Below, piece by piece: positions 10,424 to 23,887 of a stretch of 64,000 nucleotides of DNA. Origin of the DNA: Odobenus rosmarus divergens. Lineage: Eukaryota; Chordata; Mammalia; Carnivora; Odobenidae. The position numbers were made by a program, and so were the translations under genes. The notes beneath the pieces are model-generated. The model did no database searches and was not told the DNA's origin. It saw nothing but the letters and a program-made list of their open reading frames with translations. Within the stretch, counting starts at the first letter, position 1. Every line of letters starts with the position of its first letter. The stretch is taken from the NCBI RefSeq assembly GCF_000321225.1, contig NW_004450464.1:628026-692025 (forward strand), in the 5' to 3' direction.

Positions 10424-12377
10424 TCTTACTATTTAAATAGAAAGGTAGTTGGAATGTTTCTTTGGTTTTCAGAAAATCCACAGGGAAAAAGGAAGATCTA
10501 AATGATATGTTGAGGGAAAATATCTAGACCACAAGAAGTAGAGCGAATCTCACAAGACTCATAATCAAATCAACCTCAGTAAGGATATGCTTGAAAATGA
10601 GGGAAAGCCCCCCTCTACTACTGTAACATCCCCTTCTTCTCATTCTGTTCTCAGTTAGGATGAAGAGAAATTTAAGGGGAAATAAAGAAAACAATAATAC
10701 CCATAAGGTGGTGTGCCACATCAGTTCTTATGTTTACAGCTTGTTCCTTTTCCTCACATTCCCAGACTCTCACTAAGAATACCTACTCCAAGCCCCTTTG
10801 AAAAGTGTAATTCCCTAGTACTCCCCCATCTAGGACCTGGTTTCTCCCTCTAAGGCACTCATGCCTCTTCCCACTAACAGGTTGGGAGGGGGGGCAGGGA
10901 GGAAGAAAACCTCTAATTCTAAGTGGAACATGTGTACTGAGTTTGTAAAGTTAAACTTTTGAGGCCATATCACCCTAAACATGACGCTCAGGACTTTGAA
11001 TGCTTATAATGTAATTCATTCCCCAGGAATGGTCTATGCTTGAAATAAGGCTGTCAAGGATAGAAAGGGATAATAATCAACATGGGAGATGTTTATTTTC
11101 CTGAGTTTGAAATTACAGATTCACAAATAAACACAGACACCTATGAGACTGGGTATCTGCATTTTAAAGGGGATTATTATCAACTAAATGCTTCATAGTG
11201 CAGATTTGCTGGCAAATTTTATTACAATGGATGATACTGTTTAGACTGGGAAATCTCTGTTTAGAGTGATTCTGTCAATACAAACCAGAACCCCACTAAT
11301 TGTTTTCTGTCTACAATTGCAACTAACCTTTTCTTGTTTGACATTACAAGTGTGTATGATATCAATTGCCAGTGTCTCAGAGGATTTATTTATCTAGAAA
11401 GGAAGCACTTTGATTCATAAAACCAATTTGTATTTTAATTACTAACTTGGCAGGATACTTGGTCAAATGCCAGCACCATAGCAAATAAGATCAATAATTT
11501 AAATTATCAAAAAATGTGAAGTTAGGAATTTCTCAATCAATTAATTATTTACCAGTTGCTTATTTCAATTTTATTAAAATCATTAATTGGAGGTTTAATG
11601 GGCTACAGAATGGGCAAAAAATTATTTTTTTAAAAAAATTTTATTTATTTGACAGAGAGAGACAGGGAGAGAGGGAGCACAAGCAGGGGGAGTGGGAGAG
11701 GGAGAAGCAGGCTTCCCGCTGAGCAGGGAGCCCGATGCGGGGCTCGATCCCAGGACCCTGGGACCATGACCCTAGCCAAAAGCAGACACTTAACGACTAA
11801 GCCACCCAGGCGCCCCCAAAAATTATTTTCTTGAATATTCTGGCATCCATTGATGCCAACAGTATAGAATAGAATCCATGAAATCAATCTAAATATAAAA
11901 CAACTCCTCATCATTTATGCTTGCTCTGAGAAATAGAGTAAACAAATGGAATTGGTACAGGTAACAGGTTTAGGTTTTTAAATAACTATAAATTCATTCA
12001 CACATTCTTTGATCTTCTACTGAACCGCTATGTGATTCAAAGGAAGTCCACAAATATCTAAGATGTGGTAATTTCCCTTAAAAAGTACATGGCCAATTTG
12101 GTAGATAAATTCAATATAAGGTTAATTATAATACTACACGATAAATTTAATGGCAAAAACATGACCTTTGTCGGATTGTGAGAGATCTGAGATCTTGTTG
12201 TCCAGAATCCTAGAATGGTCAGAAAGGCAAATGTTAATCCTGAATGATTGATAGGACTAAAAAAATGGAGAAGGAGCACATCTCAAGAAAGAAAGGAAGG
12301 CCCATGCCAGTGGCGGGGGGGGGAAAAAAAAAAAAAAAATAAGCCTTATCATCAAAGATCGCTTAAAAACTATTGCA
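10424..12377 (+). repeat. 1954-bp tandem duplication, copy 1
   Basis: Starts TCTTACTATTTAAATAG and ends CTTAAAAACTATTGCA. It is repeated immediately, head to tail, at 12378-14328 with a constant offset of 1954 bp. All open frames translate identically in both copies. The only differences I see are in a homopolymer junction near the right end: copy 1 has G9A16, copy 2 has G8A14. The SINE at 11629 and its TSD are inside the unit, so the duplication is later than that insertion. No protein gene is inside. Confidence 0.97.
11629..11817 (-). mobile_element. SINEC, antisense, inside duplication copy 1
   Basis: Poly-T/A tail on the left (TTTTATTTATTT), GA-rich body, B box complement GGCTCGATCCC at 11741-11751 and head complement GAGCCACCCAGGCGCCCC... 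on the right at 11799-11817. The TSD AAAAATTATTTT occurs at about 11616-11627 and 11818-11828. Confidence 0.95.
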
Positions 12378-14328
12378 TCTTACTATTTAAATAGAAAGGT
12401 AGTTGGAATGTTTCTTTGGTTTTCAGAAAATCCACAGGGAAAAAGGAAGATCTAAATGATATGTTGAGGGAAAATATCTAGACCACAAGAAGTAGAGCGA
12501 ATCTCACAAGACTCATAATCAAATCAACCTCAGTAAGGATATGCTTGAAAATGAGGGAAAGCCCCCCTCTACTACTGTAACATCCCCTTCTTCTCATTCT
12601 GTTCTCAGTTAGGATGAAGAGAAATTTAAGGGGAAATAAAGAAAACAATAATACCCATAAGGTGGTGTGCCACATCAGTTCTTATGTTTACAGCTTGTTC
12701 CTTTTCCTCACATTCCCAGACTCTCACTAAGAATACCTACTCCAAGCCCCTTTGAAAAGTGTAATTCCCTAGTACTCCCCCATCTAGGACCTGGTTTCTC
12801 CCTCTAAGGCACTCATGCCTCTTCCCACTAACAGGTTGGGAGGGGGGGCAGGGAGGAAGAAAACCTCTAATTCTAAGTGGAACATGTGTACTGAGTTTGT
12901 AAAGTTAAACTTTTGAGGCCATATCACCCTAAACATGACGCTCAGGACTTTGAATGCTTATAATGTAATTCATTCCCCAGGAATGGTCTATGCTTGAAAT
13001 AAGGCTGTCAAGGATAGAAAGGGATAATAATCAACATGGGAGATGTTTATTTTCCTGAGTTTGAAATTACAGATTCACAAATAAACACAGACACCTATGA
13101 GACTGGGTATCTGCATTTTAAAGGGGATTATTATCAACTAAATGCTTCATAGTGCAGATTTGCTGGCAAATTTTATTACAATGGATGATACTGTTTAGAC
13201 TGGGAAATCTCTGTTTAGAGTGATTCTGTCAATACAAACCAGAACCCCACTAATTGTTTTCTGTCTACAATTGCAACTAACCTTTTCTTGTTTGACATTA
13301 CAAGTGTGTATGATATCAATTGCCAGTGTCTCAGAGGATTTATTTATCTAGAAAGGAAGCACTTTGATTCATAAAACCAATTTGTATTTTAATTACTAAC
13401 TTGGCAGGATACTTGGTCAAATGCCAGCACCATAGCAAATAAGATCAATAATTTAAATTATCAAAAAATGTGAAGTTAGGAATTTCTCAATCAATTAATT
13501 ATTTACCAGTTGCTTATTTCAATTTTATTAAAATCATTAATTGGAGGTTTAATGGGCTACAGAATGGGCAAAAAATTATTTTTTTAAAAAAATTTTATTT
13601 ATTTGACAGAGAGAGACAGGGAGAGAGGGAGCACAAGCAGGGGGAGTGGGAGAGGGAGAAGCAGGCTTCCCGCTGAGCAGGGAGCCCGATGCGGGGCTCG
13701 ATCCCAGGACCCTGGGACCATGACCCTAGCCAAAAGCAGACACTTAACGACTAAGCCACCCAGGCGCCCCCAAAAATTATTTTCTTGAATATTCTGGCAT
13801 CCATTGATGCCAACAGTATAGAATAGAATCCATGAAATCAATCTAAATATAAAACAACTCCTCATCATTTATGCTTGCTCTGAGAAATAGAGTAAACAAA
13901 TGGAATTGGTACAGGTAACAGGTTTAGGTTTTTAAATAACTATAAATTCATTCACACATTCTTTGATCTTCTACTGAACCGCTATGTGATTCAAAGGAAG
14001 TCCACAAATATCTAAGATGTGGTAATTTCCCTTAAAAAGTACATGGCCAATTTGGTAGATAAATTCAATATAAGGTTAATTATAATACTACACGATAAAT
14101 TTAATGGCAAAAACATGACCTTTGTCGGATTGTGAGAGATCTGAGATCTTGTTGTCCAGAATCCTAGAATGGTCAGAAAGGCAAATGTTAATCCTGAATG
14201 ATTGATAGGACTAAAAAAATGGAGAAGGAGCACATCTCAAGAAAGAAAGGAAGGCCCATGCCAGTGGCGGGGGGGGAAAAAAAAAAAAAATAAGCCTTAT
14301 CATCAAAGATCGCTTAAAAACTATTGCA
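12378..14328 (+). repeat. 1951-bp tandem duplication, copy 2
   Basis: Copy of 10424-12377, shorter by three bases owing to the G/A tract near 14269-14290. The junction between copies is blunt: no extra bases and no shared microhomology at the breakpoint (left flank ends ...GAATC, copy 1 ends ...TTGCA, right flank begins AAGTGG). Confidence 0.97.
13583..13771 (-). mobile_element. SINEC, antisense, inside duplication copy 2
   Basis: Same insertion as the SINE at 11629-11817, carried along by the segmental duplication together with its TSD, so it is not an independent insertion. Confidence 0.95.
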
Positions 14329-15494
14329 AAGTGGGCACTTTCTAACATCAGATGCTCAGGAAGATGCCCCAGATCTTCTGTGATGCATTATCTATTCATC
14401 AACTTTGTTTTTGTTTTAAGGTTATTAAATGACTGTCAACTCTTCATTGACTCTATGTGAATAATTATGTAGATACGTAGAGTATGCTGTGGGAAAGAAC
14501 CTTACTGGGGACAAGGAAACCGGCATTCTCATATGGTATTTATGAATCTATATACACTAGTATAATGTAGCAGTTAATATATATCAGAGGACTCATGAAT
14601 GTATATTTCTTACCACCAAGTGGTGGATCTAGGGCCTACATGCTCTCCTACCCTTCTATATTTAACCTATTAAATAGGGAATCATCATTTTATTTATTAA
14701 ATCAACTATTAATTATAAGCAATTATAAAGATAGGTTAAAAATTGAATAAAAACATTTTTCACCCTCTTGGGAGAAAAGCCATTACATAAGTAATGTTCT
14801 TAGAATAATATTACAAAGTTGGTATGTTGGAGATAATTCAGATATCCCTCTAAGTGCATTCAGTCTGGTCATGTAGACAATCTCTCAGTCACCTTTCACA
14901 TTTCTGGAGAGGACATTTTAAGACTTTGATCAAGGCCAGGGGCTTGTGGACCTACTATTTTGATTATCTTTTTTAAGTTTTGTTTTATAAGAAGTGATTT
15001 TCTCATGAATTCATCTCTTCATATATCTACACCTTATTATCAGAGGAATGTTTATTTATACTTGCTCAAAAAATTAGAATTTGCACACCAATAAACTCAT
15101 TTGATTGGAACCAGTTTAATATTAGTGTAAACAGAGGAAAGTGAAGGGGTGCCAGACCAAGGTAGAAATCAAAATGTTTTAAATTTAGCAGAATTTGTAT
15201 TAAAAGATTTCTTCTTTTTTCTTTCTTTGTCCATTTGTTCATTCTTCATTCCTTCCTTTCTTTTGGCACTAGACTGGAAATCTTATTTTATAGTTTAATC
15301 ACACTCACTGCTCCAGACTGCACAGGGGAAACTTCTCAGTCACCAGAAACCAGCGGTCACACCGTTCAGCATTTTTTAATACTTCTAAATACCCTTTAGT
15401 GCGCTATCTACCAGTGTCAGAGCAGAAGCAACAAGCTTGTGCTGTGTGACCAGAAATAAAAGTATTTTTTATTATAATGTGTGAAAGAACACAT

Positions 15495-15546
15495 GGGGTG
15501 TCCAAAATCCATCTCTAAATGGGATGTCCAAAATCCATTTTAAAAT
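15495..15546 (+). repeat. 26-bp tandem duplication, two diverged units
   Basis: Units 15495-15520 and 15521-15546 share GTCCAAAATCCAT with flanking matches, and the third unit fades out at GGGGTGATG. It is an old local duplication. Confidence 0.8.
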
Positions 15547-16126
15547 GGGGTGATGAAGCATGGCTTTGCAAGGCTGAGCTCTACTCAGTCTTAGAAGAGG
15601 AATCCAAGATCCATGCCTCTCTGCGTTTATGCACGATCACTATCTGAAGCACAGACTTATGTCTACTGAGAACATAGAACAAAAAGGTTACAACAAGGAA
15701 TTCATTTTTCACGATGCTAGATTCTGTTTCAAGTAGTGAATCACTAGGATTTCTCAGTAGAACCATTTAAAAAAAGAAAAAAATCCCTTTTCATTAGACA
15801 GGGTTAAAAGATTATAACACAAAGATAATTCTTCATTATTTTCATTACTAACAGATATAAATCAAGTTCCAGATCTGACAGAAATTTGCTTCATTGTATA
15901 ATCTCTGGGGCCATAAATCTATCTTTGCCTGTTAATTTGATTTAATATTCAATATATATGAGCTCACAATTATTTTCTTTCTTCATTACTATTCCATATT
16001 TTCTAGCTCTTCACAAAACAAAACAAAAAACAATGACTTTGTCTAGCAACTGTGAATGTCAAGGTAGATTTTCTTCAGTTTTAAGAGACACTGTGTTCTT
16101 TTTCTGTTTGTTTCTGTACTTTGCAG

Positions 16127-16272
16127 GGAAATCTAACAGTGTTAAAAATAAGAAAACATCAAATTTTCAACTCAATTTACAAGAAGGGTTAGAGGTACTT
16201 AAAAAATGGAAGCCCTTACTTCAAAAAGTATCAGAATTCCTGAATTATACTCACTGTGCACAACAGAGTTGA
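16127..16272 (+). other. Splice-acceptor-led open segment (exon candidate, unproven)
   Basis: A long pyrimidine tract (about 16098-16120) leads to TTGCAG at 16121-16126. The segment after it is open in one phase for 48 codons to a TGA at 16270-16272. The predicted peptide is lysine- and leucine-rich with an amphipathic stretch (LEVLKKWKPLLQKVSEFL). I do not recognise a family, no partner exon is identified nearby, and no AATAAA closely follows. Chance occurrence in AT-rich DNA is quite possible. Confidence 0.15.
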
Positions 16273-17218
16273 ATGGCTCTTCTTGAACAATAGGTTAACC
16301 TAAGAGTTCTATTCCCCATTTGTAGTGCTATCAGGAACATATAAATGTGTTTTGTTTTCTATTGATTTGTTCCTCTTATCAAGTAAAGATTTATGTCTTG
16401 TTTTCTAAATAGCCTTGAAATACAAACTGCTGCTTTGGTTCCAGACATTTCAATAGAACTTTATGTGAACCAAATGCCTTGGTTTCTTCAACCTCATCAC
16501 TAATGTCAGTGCATTTTAATGTCTGCTTTTTTATCCATTACATAAATTAAACAAATCAGCATTTATCCACAGTCCACAGACTTATAAAAAAATCAATCCA
16601 AACCTTAAGAAATTAGGCAACAAACCAAAAAGAACAATGGCATTTCTTGGTTCCTAAATTGCATCAATATCATGTTTCAAGAGTTATTTGAGAATTATGT
16701 GGAAGATTGAATGTCTTTATATTTAAAAAAATGTTTTCATAAGTTTATTTTCTATGAAAACCTAAAAAATTAAAAAATGATGTATTTGTAATTCAGCTTC
16801 ACCAGAGTGTACTGGGAAAACACAATGATGTTCCAGTTTGGGATGTTAAGCACATCATCCTTCCCTGGTGTATACCCAGCTGTGGAAGAAGTAGGCTCCC
16901 TTCCTATACTCAACTTTAATAGTAGAAACATTCACTGTAGAAATAAGAATATCAAGATTCCAGCTGCAGCAGTCAGCCAAGAAAAAAAGGGACGGGTTCA
17001 TTGAATTCCCAGTCAAAGCAGAGAAAGGCTCCATCTGTAGTCAGTGTTCACGGATGAAGCACAGAGAGTATTAGAGAGTATCTAGATTGTGAAAGCAGGG
17101 AACTGGGTACCAATGAAACCATACATATGTGTGCATATATTAGGGTTCAGAGAACAAATGGGGTATGTGTATGTGTATAGTATATAGTATATATGTTAAA
17201 TATTTATGTAGAGATTTA

Positions 17219-17368
17219 TTTTTTTTAAGATTTTGTTTATTTATTTGTCAGAGAAAGAAAGAGAGAGAGCATGAGCAGGGAGCCCGATGAGGAACTCGAT
17301 CCCAGGACCCTGGGATTATGAACTGAGCCAAAGGCAGATGCTTAACTGCTGAGCCACCCAGGCATCCC
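17219..17368 (-). mobile_element. SINEC, antisense, internally deleted
   Basis: Head complement GAGCCACCCAGGCATCCC is on the right and the T-rich tail complement on the left. The TSD TATGTAGAGATTTA (17205-17218) matches TATGTAGAATTTA (17369-17381) with one base lost. About 40 bp of the body is missing between AGAGAGCATGA and GCAGGGAGCCCGAT. Intact copies have two GAGCAGGGA-like motifs around that segment, so deletion between short repeats is the simplest cause. Confidence 0.93.
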
Positions 17369-17382
17369 TATGTAGAATTTAT

Positions 17383-20300
17383 TGTAAGTAATTTGCTCAA
17401 ATGATTATGGAGGCTAGCAAGTCCCAAGATCTTCAGGTTCGGTCACTAAGTTGGAGACCCAAGAGAGCCAGTGGTTTAATTCCAGTTTGAGTTCGAAGGC
17501 TTAAGAACTGAGAGAGAGAATGGTGTAGTTCCAATGTAAAGTTTCAGTAAGCTTCAGATCCAGGAAGAACCTAAATTTCAACAAGAAAGACCAAGGCAAC
17601 AAGAAAGACCATCTCCAAGTTCAAAGAACATTAGGCATGAAGAAGTCTCTCTTACTCAGCGGAGGGTCTGCCTTTTTGTTTCATTAGGCTTTTAACTGAT
17701 TGGATGAGGTCCACCCACATTGGGGAGAGTAATCTTTTTTACTCAGTCTGCTGATTAAAATGTTAATCTTATCCCAAAACACCCTCACAGATGCACCCAG
17801 AATTATGTTTGAGCAACTATTTGGATAGCCCATGACCCGGTCAAGTTGACACATTAAATTTACCATCACCATAGCCAAAGATTAATTAGAAATACACGTG
17901 TTAAGTGCATCCTTGTTCTCTTTTCAAGGATATCTCTGTTTTTTAGGTTGGTTGTTGGGTCTTTTCTTCACTGACACTTACCATAGTAAAGATCTGATGG
18001 GGAGGATGGAGGGATGGAGGAGTAGAGAATGAAAGTAACAGGATTTGCACAATCCTGGCTACTAAACTTAGTTCTTCAAAAATTTGTGTTCTCCCTGGCT
18101 TATATTATTTCTTGCTGTGTTATATAAATTGAGAAGAGTTTAGAGGCAGATTTTTTTATTGTATATATTTTCAAGTGATTATTGTAAAGGAAGTATTATA
18201 GGGCAAACAAACACTTAAACTGAAAACCATCAGATAGTTAAGACCTTTGCTTTAATCTGCTGTGTGATAGGTAACTATTATTCATTTCCAAAGTTATTAT
18301 CAACCTGATGATGTGGGGCATTGTAGAGGTTGGTCCAGTATAGTTAGAGGTGTTCACAAAGGACCACTGCCTTCAGAAGACACAAAATTAGGCCCTGGTA
18401 ATAAATATACCACCTCTGTTAATATATAAGCAAAAAGATCCCATTGTAAATTTTAAGGCATGGTTCTAAACTCACAGAGTATCTGGTTTGTCATGAACCA
18501 TGAAATATAACTTTCTAAACTCTTGAGCATCCAAAGAACAAGAAAGAAGATGTGTAGGAGGGGCCAAAGAACCTAGACCATGGGCTGAGCACCAGGCTTT
18601 TTTTTTTTTTTTGTAAATTTAACTGAAACATAGACATGTTCACTCTTTTTTTTTTTTTAATTGGAAATGGCTGCTTTCATATTATGACAACAGAGTTGAA
18701 TAGTTGTGACAAACCCAGTATGGCCAACAAACTAAAAAATATTTACTCTTGGAGTCTTAACAGAAAAATTTGGGGAGGCAGATTATCAACCAAATAACTT
18801 TTCAACATTTACTATATATTAGGTGCAAGGAATATAGAAAGTGGGCAAACAAAGACATAAAGATCCTCGACCTTTTATAGCGTACCTTCCAGAATCAGCT
18901 CAGATTCATTTCAACATTCGAATTCCATGTAATCTCCTCCTAGCCCCTTCCCCTCCATATAAAAATATTTCAGTTATATTAGAGTTGTTCTTGGTAGCAT
19001 AAAACTTCCAGTCACGTATTTTATTCCTCTTTTGAATTAATATGTAAGTTGTGTTGCTACTCACAGAATTTTATGAAACTTGAAAGCCTATAATATCTCC
19101 TAAGGAATTTTACTCTTTCTTAGAAAAGAGGGGCTGGAACAGGATGGTGACATCTATTTGGTAACAAAAAAGACTTGTTTGCCACCTAGAGGCCAAACTG
19201 GGATCACTGGATTGTGTAGTCCTCCACTGTTGCCTGTAGGGAAATAGAGCTCAACAGATGGAAATGTAGCCCATGGCATGGTTTAGCATGAAGATAACAT
19301 AAAAGGATGCACAAAAAAATATATTCCGCAGTGACTGGTATAAGACAAATAAGCAACACATATTTCCTTAATGTTGAATTATGCAGTATTTCGTGTGTTT
19401 GTAAATCTAACATAAATCCATAGTCTTCCTTTTTACCCCCTCAAGAGACAAAGCTCCCCATATCCAGCATCTCCATCGAATTGCTATACAATTGCATACA
19501 TACTATTTCACTCCTGCTGGGAAACTGTAAGTTGCTTGGAGGTATCAGTTCTTCATTTATAAAATCCATCTAGTTTTTAAAACAACGTTTGTGATGAAGT
19601 CCACACTCAAGCAATCTCTTGAATAAACAGTGGAATTCACGAAAAAGAACCTACCAAATGCATAGTCAAATAGATATTTTCAAAGATCGCCAAATTCTAT
19701 GTTATGGAAGAAACAAATACTTTTTTTTTTTTTTTAAGACTCACATTACAAAAATGACATGTCCATTTGACATAGCATTTTGTCCTATGGAAATCATAGG
19801 GGTCTCACAGAACTAACCATTGCAATTATGTTATCTGTCTCATAGAATTTGTGTAGCGTTGATACAGTAGGCTTTGCATGACTTAAAGAAGTACAGTTTT
19901 GTCATAGCTGACTAACAACATGACATTTGTTTAAAAAAAAAAAAAAGTTTTTACTAAGAAAAATCAGATGCCCCAGAGAGTGTGGAGGCTGCACTTCTTT
20001 CTTTCAGGTTAATGTGACCCATTAATACATTTCAGAATTTCTGGTGCATTTAAAATTGGTTATTAAATTCTTCTGCAAAGGTAAAAACAACAACAACAAC
20101 AATAATCTTCCAAAGTACCGTAATCCATTTTACAAGAAATCTAAAAATTAAAGCAAGGGGGCCCCCTTGTGGACCAACTCTAATGCCATGTACAAGGAAT
20201 AACCAGTTAACTCAACGATTTCATCAGTATTTATGAGATAAATTCAATAGTGGACTGAACAGAAATAATTTATTTTCAGGCAAATCCCATCAGAAATTGA

Positions 20301-21969
20301 TTACAAGTTATTTTGTCATATACATTTCCATGTACCTACTCAGTATGATTCAAAGTAATTCCTGAAGCCAACACTGTTTGAATGAATCCTGGACTTGGCA
20401 AAAACAGACTATCCTATCCCTAAATGGTTTCTCCAACAGAGCTACCCCCAAAGATTTATTCCAGAATCAGTGGCTCATTCAAGAACTCAAAAGCATAATT
20501 GGTGTTGGAAATCAAACATGTTTCTCTACAAGATAGTGAACTTAAACAAAGGCAGGTGAATTTATGGGTGAATCCCATTTGTTTAACAGCGGGTACCTGT
20601 TATTTAAAAATGTACCTGCTAATACGTCCACCTGGAAAGCTGCCTTAAGATACATAAAAATGTGGTCTGGTATCTCGGAGAAAGTTCAGAATGAGGTAAC
20701 AGAAAAGTCCAACTAGATTTATGGACAGTGGTAGAGAAACAAATGCACTTCCTTTAGGCTAAGCTCCTCTATCATCTCAGCTGCAGACCTTAAAAACTTT
20801 TTTAAGTTTTGTTTTATTTTTCCCTATCTCCATTTCTCCCATAGCACTATATTTAGACCAAAGAATAAAAATCAGTAACAGTAAATTGTCACAAAAATAA
20901 CAGTTATAGTTATTAATTAATTTTTCACATGCTTAATACCATAAGCAATCTTTATGCACATTTTTAGAAACAGAGGCCTGCATGCTCTGGTAATAATTTA
21001 TAAGTTTATTGAATTTTTCTTGTGTTGGCAGACTGCCCAGATGTTAGCAGGTAGGGATAAACTCAGTTTGATTGATTCCATTTGAATACAACTCCTGATC
21101 CCTATTAGAAATTTCCTCTGGTGTTTTCTTTTCTCAGTAAGTGGCAGTAGCTGTCTGTGTTTTTTAAGGCATAAAAACATGTTGTTTCAAACCACAAATG
21201 ACTTCATTCCCTTCTGCACAAAATATTGTCATAATTTTTCCTCGGGTGCAAGTTGCTTTTTATTTAAAGTAAAATACTTCCATGAGATAGTATAACAGTG
21301 ACAGAGTGACAGCTAAAGTGTTCTGCATGTGAAGTCATCTAAATTCGGGGGTGTGGAAGCAGTCTAAGGAGCTGGGAGATATATGAGATACTGAAGGGTC
21401 GAGAACGTGTGCAATCTGCAGCAGACAGGGAAATGCCACTCAAGAGGAATTTCTGGCTATTAGGGTGAGTCGTCAAATTCTTTTAGGCACAATGATGTCT
21501 AATTTCAATTTTGGTTTCCTTTTACTATGTGCTAGGCTGCTCTTCCCCACACCAAAAAAAGCCTCTGTAGAAGTTACCAAGTCAGAAATGTCATGTGTGA
21601 GTGTTGTACTGAGGAAAGCATGGAAAATGTGCTGCAGTCTATGGCTAGTACAGACTGAGGCAGAGAGAGGTTCGGCAATTGCAAGTGAACAGTGACAGAC
21701 CAAGCATCCAACAGCAGTAGAAAATCAAGTTAAAAAAGAATCATCAGAACGTAAGCCCTGAAGAATTAAATCAAATTACAGGGACTGTATAGACTTCCTA
21801 CAGAAATTTGGATTCTGTGGACAGGAGAATCTCAGGTGGCGACTGAAGTCTGCAATTATTGCAATTTCCTCTGGTCAGTACTATTGCTGCAGCCTTATAA
21901 CAGTTCAAAGTTATAAACTAAAGCAAACATTAGTTTAACCCCACTCAAATCCACTCCTAAAATGGTCTG
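17383..21969. other. Mostly unique sequence, 4.6 kb
   Basis: No gene recognised. It contains homopolymer T tracts (18600-18613, 18646-18658, 19721-19735) and a poly-A tract (19931-19946). A weak old-repeat stretch lies at 18795-18900 ('tttactatatattaggtgcaagg ... aaagacataaagatcc'), of the same class as 1076-1290. A possible MIR trace lies at 21515-21700. Confidence 0.5.
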
Positions 21970-22290
21970 CTTACATCATCAGCTCCTCTGCCTGCCTCTT
22001 CACGATTTTGTACTCTAGCCACTTTGCCCTCTCAACCTCTCTACTAGGCAAACTGCATCCCACCTCAGACCCATGCCTGTGCTATTCTTAGAATATTACC
22101 CTTTGTTACTTGACTTACTCTGTTCATGACCTCTTGATTTCTTTCCAACTGATAGCAAACTCACGAAGAGCAAGGCATGTGTTCCATCATTGGGCAATAT
22201 ATCCACTTTTCAGCAATATATCCACTTATTCCATACTCCTCTGGCCCAGTACTGGATAAATCCACTTAATATATACCCTCTCTCATTTAA
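21970..22290 (+). repeat. L2-like relic (probable)
   Basis: The sequence 'ctcctctgcctgcctcttcacg', 'ctttgccctctcaacctctctac', 'gttacttgacttactctgttc' and the later 'agcaaactcacgaagagcaaggcatgtgttcc' resembles the 3' part of L2 (second-oldest LINE of mammals) in sense. Strongly diverged. Confidence 0.45.
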
Positions 22291-23855
22291 GCAACATTAA
22301 CAGGAGTGAAAACAGTCTTCTGAAGAATTATCACTTAGCATCTTTCTCCGGCATCGCCCTGCCTTCTATGGCTGCCTGGGAAAGTAGTATCAGAGGTGTC
22401 TTTACTTTCTCTGTTAGATCATCCTTCCTTGTCCCTCAATCATTCAGGGTCCTTGAAGGGGATAGCTGTTCAGAAGCCCCATTTCATGCAGCCAGGCAAT
22501 CACTAATTTTAGCTTAAATCAATAGACAAACTTTCTTAAACGATTTTCAAGACCAATCCCATCATGCCTTGTGGCTCTTCTCATCTAACTTCTAGAAACC
22601 CAAAACTCCCAGAGCACCTACTTTACTACCTTACTCTTCTGTGTATTCCCTAAACTGAGATCTACAAAACCTTTCCATTGTACACTCTGAAATTACTATG
22701 GAATGACCAACAAACTCTATAGTCCTCAAATTCATTTGGCTTTTCTATGACCTTCGTTACCTTAACTCACACCTGACTTCCATGAGAATGATGTATCCCT
22801 GAAGTATTCTCAGGTGGAGCTTTGTGCTCATACCCAAAATCGAGTTCTGGAACCTCTTTATTACAATTTCCGGGACACATTTAATAATCATTTCAATGAA
22901 ATGGAAAATATTTAGTAATGACTGCCTCTGGATATCTTGGCTTTTTCCAACATCTCTGATTGTTTTTCAGCCTCAAATACCATTCTTGTAAATGCATGTT
23001 TTCTTCTCAGCTTCCTATTATATGAAGGCGAAAAAGGACATAGGTGTTCAATGCCTACCAATCAGTAATAAAATATCTTAGTCTATCTTCTACTCTACAA
23101 TTATTTCAAAGTAAGTAGTATTATTGATGATGTCTCACATTCTGGATGATGCATTTTCAGCACGATGCTGTTCTCTTCAGATGGATGAAATTTAACGGTT
23201 ATCAATGGTTCCCTTTTTGGCATTCCAGTATCGACTATGGAAGAAATTACTTCCTTCACATTGACACTATACACAATAAGCAGTGGTTTCCACTTCAGGT
23301 ATAAAAAGGAAACGTGTATATGAAGCATCTAAAACAGATGTGGCAAGAGGGCATCTAGTCATTATTCAGAAGAAGCTTGTAATGATATGAAAATGGAAAA
23401 GATATTATTTAGGAAGAATTGAAATTGTTAAGAAATACCTGTAACAACCGTTAGCACAGGGAATGGAAGGAGTACAAGAAAACTAGTTTGAAACTATAAC
23501 TCTTGATAGAGAGGCAATAGCAAATACCTAGAATCCTCAAATTTATTTAGCTTTTCCCATCACCTGCTTCTGGAACAGTTCCTCTTCCCCTGCAGCCCTC
23601 TCAGGTGGAGACCTGGCTTTTATCACACCTGTTACCCCAGAATCTAGAGGTGGGTGTATTGTCCTGCTTGATCCTGTTGAAGCTTCCATTCTGGTTTTGT
23701 TTTGTTTTTGTTTTTGTGTTTGTGTTTGTTTTTTTCTCCTGGGTCTTTCAAAGCTCACTTCATTTTGAAGGACTTTTCCTACTACTCTTCCCTGAGTGAT
23801 TATAAACTGACCTCCCAGTTATTTTTCTTTGTTCACTGAAGATGTTAACTTTTGC
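22291..23855. other. Unique sequence
   Basis: No gene. It ends in a T/G-rich low-complexity stretch at 23695-23737 (TTTTG/TGTTTG units). Confidence 0.5.
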
Positions 23856-23884
23856 TCCTCCCTCCCTCCCTCCCTCCCTTCCTT
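23856..23884 (+). repeat. (CCCT)n simple repeat
   Basis: About seven tandem CCTC/CCCT units immediately left of the tail of an antisense SINE. Confidence 0.9.
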
Positions 23885-23887
23885 CTC

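Larger units (their letters stand above)
14329..17204. other. Mostly unique AT-rich sequence
   Basis: It holds a diverged 26-bp tandem duplication at 15495-15546 (shared core TGTCCAAAATCCAT). An open segment led by a good splice acceptor lies at 16127-16272 and is listed separately. Nothing else is recognised. Confidence 0.5.

Noticed and set aside
10424..14328. CRISPR-like or satellite repeat array
   Set aside because: There are only two long units, contiguous, without spacers. It is a segmental tandem duplication in a mammalian genome.
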